Of a stretch of 19,232 nucleotides of DNA, positions 15,164-19,232 are shown one piece after another. Source of the stretch: DAOTWP01 sp034435675 (lineage in GTDB: Bacteria; Chloroflexota; Anaerolineae; Aggregatilineales; Phototrophicaceae); assembly GCA_034435675.1 (NCBI GenBank), contig DAOTWP010000047.1:1-19232 (forward strand), given 5' to 3'. The stretch's first letter is position 1, and every line of letters starts with the position of its first letter. Below the pieces are notes generated by a model. It was not told the origin of the DNA and searched no databases. It saw only the letters and a program-made list of their open reading frames with translations. The position numbers and the translations under genes were made by a program.

Positions 15164-15275
15164 CCGATCCTGAATGTTGCGCAGTTTACGCGGGCAGGCT
15201 GCCCGGCGCAGTTGCCGGGAACAGTATGCCTGATCCTGTTGATGCAGTTGAGACCTGTTCAGAGGTACAAGCCGC

Positions 15276-15893
15276 ATGAATATTTTTGGACGCCGGCAGG
15301 AAGAAGAGCGAATCAAGCTGGAAGGTCGGCTGCCCCCGGGGCAGTCGCTGACGCAGAAATTCCCCGTGCTGACCTATGGACCTAACCCTAAATTTGATCC
15401 CAACACCTGGGATTTGCGCGTGTTTGGCGAAGTCGAAAAAGAAATGCGCTGGTCGTGGGCAGAATTCCTGCAACTCCCGACGGCGACGCTGACCTGCGAT
15501 ATTCACTGCGTCACACGCTGGAGCAAGTTCGATACGGTGTGGGAAGGCGTGCGCTTCAGCGAGTTCATCAAGCTGTTCGGCGTGAAACCCACGACCAGGT
15601 TCGTCATTGCCCACTGCGACTACGGCTATACGACCAACCTGCCGCTGGAAACCATGCTCGACGACGATGTGCTGCTGGCGTACAAGTACGATGGCAAGCT
15701 GCTGGAGCCGGATCACGGCGCGCCGCTGCGCACGCTGGTGCCCAAACGCTACTTCTGGAAGAGCGCCAAGTTCCTGCGCGGGCTGGAATTCAGCACAGTG
15801 GACAAGCCCGGTTTCTGGGAAGTGCGCGGCTACCACAACGAAGGCGACCCGTTCAAGGAAGATCGTTACTCGCGCCGGGGTGGCTTCTTTTAG
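15276..15893 (+). CDS. Sulfite oxidase-like molybdopterin-dependent oxidoreductase (cytoplasmic)
   Basis: This 205-residue protein matches the molybdopterin domain of the sulfite oxidase/MsrP superfamily. The molybdenum-ligating Cys is C78 in TCDIHCVTRWSKFDTVWEGV (residues 73-92), and the HGAPLRTLVPKRYFWKSAKFL segment (147-167) binds the cofactor and orients the substrate. It lacks the twin-arginine signal of MsrP and the dimerisation and heme domains of eukaryotic sulfite oxidase, so a cytoplasmic YuiH-type enzyme is likely. The electron partner and substrate are unknown. AGAGG at 15261-15265 lies 10 bases before the ATG. The gene stands alone on the plus strand and has its own promoter. Confidence 0.9.
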   Translation: MNIFGRRQEEERIKLEGRLPPGQSLTQKFPVLTYGPNPKFDPNTWDLRVFGEVEKEMRWSWAEFLQLPTATLTCDIHCVTRWSKFDTVWEGVRFSEFIKLFGVKPTTRFVIAHCDYGYTTNLPLETMLDDDVLLAYKYDGKLLEPDHGAPLRTLVPKRYFWKSAKFLRGLEFSTVDKPGFWEVRGYHNEGDPFKEDRYSRRGGFF

Positions 15894-15951
15894 GCACGGC
15901 GCAGCCATTCCAGCACCACCGGCAGTGCAGGCACTGGTGCTGGCGCGCACA

Positions 15952-16078
15952 GCACCCTGCCAAGATTAATTCGCAGACCGGACAAGGCGATGAAGCGCCT
16001 TGTTCATAACGATCAGAGGCTGTCTGAAAATCCTGCCGCCTTTGCCTTTGTAGAGGAGGGTCTGGGACCCTCCCCTAC
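15952..16078. repeat. Repeat element A (short form), with central hairpin and terminal palindrome
   Basis: The left part (GCACCCT...CCGGACAAGG, 15952-15987) and the right part (TTGTTCATAACGAT...GAGGCTGTCTGAAAA, from 16000) reappear with high similarity at 19022-19232. A perfect 8-bp hairpin (ACAAGGCG 15982-15989, CGCCTTGT 15996-16003) joins the two halves. The element ends in the palindrome at 16050-16078. GGCTGTCTGAAAA resembles the ends of some insertion sequences, so it may be a transposon-derived miniature element. It lies after the molybdoenzyme stop, so its hairpin may also end that transcript. Confidence 0.65.
16050..16078. repeat. Palindromic repeat copy R4
   Basis: The arms at 16050-16062 and 16066-16078 pair over 13 positions with one A-C mismatch and a 3-base loop. 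The outer ends are GTAG and CTAC. It forms the right end of repeat element A. Confidence 0.8.
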
Positions 16079-16243
16079 GGGACAAATCACGAATGTTCAG
16101 ACCGCATCTGAGAAGCAGTCATTTTGATATATCCATGAGCATAACGACATTGTTATACACAACACAACCTTGTGTCTTTTTTGCCGCACATTGGCTACAC
16201 TTCTCACAGTTCTAGCCTCTAGTGTTTGCCTGTGCCAGCGACT

Positions 16244-17449
16244 ATGCATATTCAGCGTGAACGAAGTTCCAGTCTCTCCTTTCGCCGCCGCCGCAGGCGC
16301 ATGGGCTGTTTGCCGCTTACGGTGCTGGTGGGTCTGCTGGTGGCTGTTGGCTGGGTCTCGCGCGATTGGGTGTCCCGTTTTGCGCCCGGCACGGGTATGG
16401 CGAACGCCGGCGATCTGGTCAGCGGTGCGCAGGATGCCTTTAATGCGGGGGAGCTTGACCGGGCGGTAGACCTCAGCCGTCAGGCATTGATCAACGACCC
16501 CGAAAACACCGCTGCTGCCCTGCTGCTTGCCCGCGCCCTGGTTTACCGCAGCTACGTGGATTATGACCGGGCGGTGGATCGCGCCTCTGCGCTTCAGGTG
16601 AGCACCAGCATGCTGGCGCGTGACCCGTCCAACCCGGACGTGCTGGCAGTGCATGCGTTCGTGCTGCAAGCGGTCGGGGATGCCGCGCAGGCGGCGCGCA
16701 TCGCGGAACAGGCACTGAACATTGACGCGCAAAACGGACTGGCACACACCGCACGGGCGCTGTCCTACGCGCGCGTGGGCGGCTATGAACTGGCATTGAC
16801 CTACAGCCAGCAGGCAGTCCAGGTGACACGCGGTACGGTCTGGCAATTGGATGCGCAGCGCGCGCTGGCAATCAGCCTGAATGATCTGGGACGTTATCAG
16901 GAGGCGCTGGCGGCGGTGGAAATCGCGCTGGCGACAAACAACCGGCTGATTCCGCTGTATTTTGAGCAGGCACTTTACGCCCGGCAGCTAGGCAACATTG
17001 ACACCGCAACGGTTGCCTATTTTCAGGTGATTACGCTTGACCCACAAAACGCAAAAGCACGGCTGCGGCTGTGCGAACTCTCCAGCGTCCTGCGCGAACG
17101 CGATGCAGCGCTGCGCTACTGCGGCGAAGTGATTACGCTGGCTCCTCAGTGGGCGGATGGCTGGTACCAACTGGGGCGCGAGTATTTCCTGCAAGGCAAT
17201 TACCCCGCGGCGCAGGAAAGCCTGCACCAGTGCACCACGTTGCAGGTGATGCAGGAAGTGCCGGTCAGCGAACGCCGTTTTGAGTGCTGGTATCTACAGG
17301 GACAGGCAGCGGAAATTCTGGGTGATTGCCCTGCGTTGATTGCAACCTATAACGAGTTCCGCGAAATGGCAGCCTCTGCCGACATCTCTCAGACATGGAC
17401 CTACCCGCCGGAAGGACCGCCGGGATGCCCTGCTACCCCCGATAGCTGA
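16244..17449 (+). CDS. Membrane-anchored tetratricopeptide repeat (TPR) protein
   Basis: This 401-residue protein starts with a basic stretch (RRRRRR, 14-19) and one hydrophobic helix (about 22-38), predicting a type II anchor with the rest outside the cytoplasm. From about residue 55 to 375 it is a run of helical pairs with TPR spacing, for example AQDAFNAGELDRAVDLSRQA, NDLGRYQEALAAVEIAL and GREYFLQGNYPAAQESLHQ. The tail is proline-rich. The ATG at 16244 is chosen over an in-frame TTG at 16226. TPR arrays usually scaffold protein interactions; the partner is not identifiable here. It converges on the gene at 17491 with 41 bases between. Confidence 0.88.
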   Translation: MHIQRERSSSLSFRRRRRRMGCLPLTVLVGLLVAVGWVSRDWVSRFAPGTGMANAGDLVSGAQDAFNAGELDRAVDLSRQALINDPENTAAALLLARALVYRSYVDYDRAVDRASALQVSTSMLARDPSNPDVLAVHAFVLQAVGDAAQAARIAEQALNIDAQNGLAHTARALSYARVGGYELALTYSQQAVQVTRGTVWQLDAQRALAISLNDLGRYQEALAAVEIALATNNRLIPLYFEQALYARQLGNIDTATVAYFQVITLDPQNAKARLRLCELSSVLRERDAALRYCGEVITLAPQWADGWYQLGREYFLQGNYPAAQESLHQCTTLQVMQEVPVSERRFECWYLQGQAAEILGDCPALIATYNEFREMAASADISQTWTYPPEGPPGCPATPDS

Positions 17450-17490
17450 GGGCGACTCATATCCCGCATTTTCGCCAGGGTTGACCGCGG

Positions 17491-17991
17491 CTACTTGCGC
17501 CGGTCGGGGCTGCGCAGCAGCCATGCAATCGCCTCATCGCGCCGCGCGGCAGGGAAGAATTCAAGATTCATGCCGGCTGCATTGTTGCGCACCAGCAGTT
17601 TGATCAGGTTGCTCACCAGCGAGACAAGCATGTTCCGCTCGTAGAGGAACACCACACGCGAAACAGTATCGGGACTCATCGTTCCGGTAGCCGCCATCTC
17701 GTCCAGCCACAGGCGCCCGCGCCGGGAAGCATATGCCAGCGGCTGCATGCCCACGGTGGTATCTATCAGCAGGCGGGTGACTTTTGTGTCTGGTGGTGCC
17801 TGCTCGTTGATCGCCGTCAAATGCGCAAACCATTCATCCACCGCAGCTGTCGAAACCTCATGCAGAATTAATTCTTCGATGCCGTTGTCATGAGAAACCC
17901 GGTCACAGCGCGTGCGGCTGGCATGCCGGGCACCGTTGGCGGGGGTTCCGCCGGGGGTTCCGTCAGGTGTTACATTAGGCATAGCGGTCAT
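17491..17991 (-). CDS. SpoIIAA/STAS-like protein with low-complexity N-terminus
   Basis: This 166-residue protein has a Gly/Thr/Pro-rich N-terminus (residues about 8-20, TPDGTPGGTPANG) and then a compact alternating alpha/beta domain. It contains the strand TRLLIDTTVGM, the helix RRGRLWLDEMA, the strand SRVVFLYE, and a C-terminal NLEFFPAARRDEAIAWLL. The R/F...DEAIAWLL ending is typical of SpoIIAA-like proteins. The exact function is unknown. Start codons at 17991 or 17982 are both possible. Similar in outline to the protein at 9047-9424, though they are not obviously close paralogues. Confidence 0.75.
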   Translation of the reverse strand: MTAMPNVTPDGTPGGTPANGARHASRTRCDRVSHDNGIEELILHEVSTAAVDEWFAHLTAINEQAPPDTKVTRLLIDTTVGMQPLAYASRRGRLWLDEMAATGTMSPDTVSRVVFLYERNMLVSLVSNLIKLLVRNNAAGMNLEFFPAARRDEAIAWLLRSPDRRK

Positions 17992-18173
17992 ATGAAGTCT
18001 TGCCCCCTGATGTCAAAAGAAGATCAACGATCTTAAGCATACGACAATTATAGCGAAAAACATAACGGAGAACCGTTTAAGTTTCGTCATGCGCCGCTGG
18101 TGATACAGCCGTTGGTGAAAAGGTGCAGGGTTTCACAGCATGGCAGCGCTTGTGCGGCAGGCGGCATCACATG

Positions 18174-18207
18174 TCTGCGCCTGGGCGCAAACGCCTTCTG
18201 GCGCAGA
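18174..18207. other. Two-tier hairpin in a divergent intergenic region
   Basis: TCTGCGCC (18174-18181) pairs perfectly with GGCGCAGA (18200-18207). Inside, GGCG (18184-18187) pairs with CGCC (18192-18195) around a CAAA tetraloop. It lies upstream of the predicted uracil-DNA glycosylase promoter and not after any gene on the plus strand, so it is not an obvious terminator. It could be protein-binding DNA, part of an unannotated small RNA, or a repeat remnant. Confidence 0.5.
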
Positions 18208-18215
18208 AGTCAGCT

Positions 18216-18244
18216 TTGAAGGATGCCACCTGTAGCGGTAAGAT
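18216..18244 (+). promoter_or_regulatory. Predicted promoter of the uracil-DNA glycosylase gene
   Basis: TTGAAG (18216-18221), a 17-base spacer and TAAGAT (18239-18244) fit a sigma-70-type promoter with mismatches in both hexamers. Transcription would begin near 18251, giving a leader of about 39 bases with an AAAAAGGGG ribosome binding site at 18276-18284. Confidence 0.5.
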
Positions 18245-18289
18245 AGGCGCAGGTGTCATTTTGGGAAGTTAATCCAAAAAGGGGCAAGC

Positions 18290-18973
18290 ATGTCACCAGA
18301 AGAACGCGCGGCAGCGCTGACGGCTATCGCGCAGCAGATTAGCACCTGCACCCGCTGTGGGCTGCACGCCGGGCGGCGCAGGACTGTGCCGGGGGCGGGC
18401 AACATGCACACGGAGATCATGTTCATTGGCGAGGGACCCGGCGAAAATGAAGACCGCCAGGGACTGCCCTTTGTCGGGCGTTCCGGCGATTACCTCAATT
18501 ATCTGCTCAGTCTGATCGGCTTGAAGCGCGAAATGGTGTTTATTACCAATGTCGTCAAGTGTCGCCCGCCCAACAACCGGGACCCGCTGCCGGATGAAAT
18601 CACTGCCTGTAAGACCTATCTCGACGACCAGATTCAACTGATTGACCCGTTGGTGATCTGCACACTGGGGCGCTTTAGCATGGCGCGCTACTTCCCCAAC
18701 GCCAAAATCAGCGCGATTCACGGGCAGCCCAGATTTGATGAGGAAGCCAAACGCGCCTACTACCCGATGTTCCACCCGGCAGCAGCGCTGCGCGCGCCGG
18801 AACTGCGCCGCGATATGGAAGCGGATATGCGCCGCCTGGTGCCGCTGCTGGAACAAATGAAAGCGCGGCGCGGCGGAACCAGCCCAGACCCGGCTGTGCC
18901 GCAGAACGCCCACCCGCCCGCGCCCGCGCAGGATCACGGCGACGAACTGCCCAAGCAACTGCCCCTGTTTTAA
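18290..18973 (+). CDS. udg: Family 4 uracil-DNA glycosylase with C-terminal sliding-clamp-binding peptide
   Basis: This enzyme removes uracil from DNA in base excision repair. The family 4 pattern is clear in the 227-residue protein: Fe-S cysteines C20, C23, C91 and C107; active-site motif GEGPGENEDRQGLPFVG (47-63); KCRPPNNRDP (90-99); and the HPAA motif with H162. Residues about 192-221 are a Pro/Ala-rich, probably disordered linker (the similar stretch APAQDHGDELPK is at the end). The chain ends QLPLF (223-227), a match to the bacterial beta-clamp-binding consensus QL[S/D/P]LF. That would tether the glycosylase to the replication clamp. Strong AGGGG site 5-6 bases before the ATG. No repair partner gene adjoins. 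Confidence 0.95.
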   Translation: MSPEERAAALTAIAQQISTCTRCGLHAGRRRTVPGAGNMHTEIMFIGEGPGENEDRQGLPFVGRSGDYLNYLLSLIGLKREMVFITNVVKCRPPNNRDPLPDEITACKTYLDDQIQLIDPLVICTLGRFSMARYFPNAKISAIHGQPRFDEEAKRAYYPMFHPAAALRAPELRRDMEADMRRLVPLLEQMKARRGGTSPDPAVPQNAHPPAPAQDHGDELPKQLPLF

Positions 18974-19021
18974 AAGGACAAAGGTAACTGCTCAGCCATT
19001 GAATTTGAGGCTAAATTGCCC

Positions 19022-19232
19022 GCACCCTAAGTATTTATCCGTAAACCCGGACAAGGGGATGATGCAGTTTAACAAAATAATCCGGCGTTTGGGCGGACGG
19101 CTTCGCTCAGCGGGCGCAGGCGAACTTATGGAAAAATCAATCAGATTGCCAACAAATGGGATTGATCCCATTGTTCATAACGATGCGAGGCTGTCTGAAA
19201 ACCCTGCCACCGTTGCGTAGGGGCGGGTCTGA
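19022..19232. repeat. Repeat element B (long form, continues past the window end)
   Basis: The left part (GCACCCTAAG...CCCGGACAAGG, 19022-19055) and the right part (TTGTTCATAACGAT...GAGGCTGTCTGAAAA, 19171-19201) match element A at 15952-16078. About 105 bases between them (19066-19170) are absent from A. Its arms, ACAAGGGGAT (19051-19060) and ATCCCATTGT (19165-19174), can pair with one mismatch. A second local hairpin is at 19151-19175. It ends in the left arm of a GTAGGGG palindrome cut by the window edge. A small open frame across it is not considered a gene. Confidence 0.65.
19217..19232. repeat. Left arm of palindromic repeat copy R5 (truncated by the window)
   Basis: GTAGGGGCGGGTCTGA at the very end of the window matches the left arm of the palindrome at 16050-16078 in 14 of 16 positions. 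Its right arm, expected to end CCCCTAC, lies outside the window. Confidence 0.6.

Larger units (their letters stand above)
14952..15275. other. Gene-free stretch of 324 bases with two repeats, a promoter and a structured leader
   Basis: No coding frame here is credible. It holds a CACAGAGG-type repeat (15025-15054), a GTAGGGG-type palindrome (15074-15099), an extended -10 promoter (15155-15163) and a leader of about 100 bases with overlapping hairpins before the molybdoenzyme gene. The last three are listed or discussed separately. Confidence 0.6.
15894..16243. other. Gene-free stretch of 350 bases containing repeat element A and the TPR gene promoter region
   Basis: This stretch holds the repeat element at 15952-16078, its terminal palindrome, and then an AT-rich stretch (about 16111-16185) unlike the surrounding GC-rich DNA. 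A TGT-TATACA (16151-16159) could be an extended -10 promoter for the TPR gene. A weak ACACA/TGTGT hairpin followed by six T (16177-16182) comes just after it and could act as an attenuator; both are low confidence. Confidence 0.5.

Noticed and set aside
15164..15275. Moco riboswitch
   Set aside because: The leader is short and its overlapping hairpins do not show the known motif; kept only as a structured-leader observation.
18999..19220. 73-codon open frame with a TTG start across repeat element B
   Set aside because: It lies in a repeat, has no ribosome binding site and resembles no protein; the differences between the two repeat copies do not favour silent positions.
4762..19232. CRISPR array from the repeated palindromes
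   Set aside because: Copies are single, widely separated and variable in the arms; there are no regular spacers and no cas genes.

Overview
The window is GC-rich (roughly 60% or more by eye, with CTG and GCG codons dominating) and densely coding, with genes on both strands. The gene mix suggests a Chloroflexota (Anaerolineae-like) bacterium. It includes a GT39-type membrane glycosyltransferase with a C-terminal beta-sandwich, a small sortase, short SpoIIAA-like proteins, a family 4 uracil-DNA glycosylase, a soluble cytochrome P450 and GTAGGGG-type palindromic repeats. This assignment is inference from family content; no rRNA or other phylogenetic marker is present, and no tRNA, rRNA, CRISPR array or intact transposase was found.

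Layout. (1) 2-4725, plus strand: an Mrp/Mnh multisubunit Na+/H+ antiporter operon, mnhA-B fusion (5' end outside the window), C, D, E, F, G, with tight spacing and clear ribosome binding sites. (2) 4799-5719, minus: an unrecognised membrane-anchored protein, convergent with mnhG across a hairpin. (3) 5793-7866, plus: a TetR regulator whose promoter carries a perfect 16-bp palindrome and appears to make a leaderless mRNA, followed by a DadA/PuuB-like FAD oxidoreductase. (4) 7867-8295: a gene-free stretch with two strong hairpins, then an exported sortase and a SpoIIAA-like protein. (5) 9408-10727, minus: a cytochrome P450, tail-overlapping the SpoIIAA-like gene and divergent from a single-domain response regulator, which is translationally coupled to the GT39 glycosyltransferase (to 13348). 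(6) 13536-14951: a flavin disulfide reductase of the MerA/Lpd family. (7) 15276-15893: a cytoplasmic sulfite-oxidase-like molybdoenzyme with a structured leader. (8) 16244-17449: a membrane-anchored TPR protein, convergent with a second SpoIIAA-like gene. (9) 18290-18973: a family 4 uracil-DNA glycosylase ending in a sliding-clamp-binding peptide. (10) 18974-19232: a repeat element running off the window.

How the genes work together. Only three groups look functionally linked by sequence: the Mrp complex (ion and pH homeostasis), the TetR/oxidoreductase pair (probably ligand-controlled amine or amino-acid oxidation) and the response regulator/GT39 pair. The rest looks like single-gene housekeeping and accessory content.

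The most unusual signals are non-coding. One is a dispersed family of palindromes ending in CTAC (five copies). Another is a pair of longer repeats (15952-16078 and 19022-19232) whose flanks are conserved while their hairpin stem changes in a compensatory way. The third is the leaderless TetR promoter with its operator in the -35/-10 spacer.
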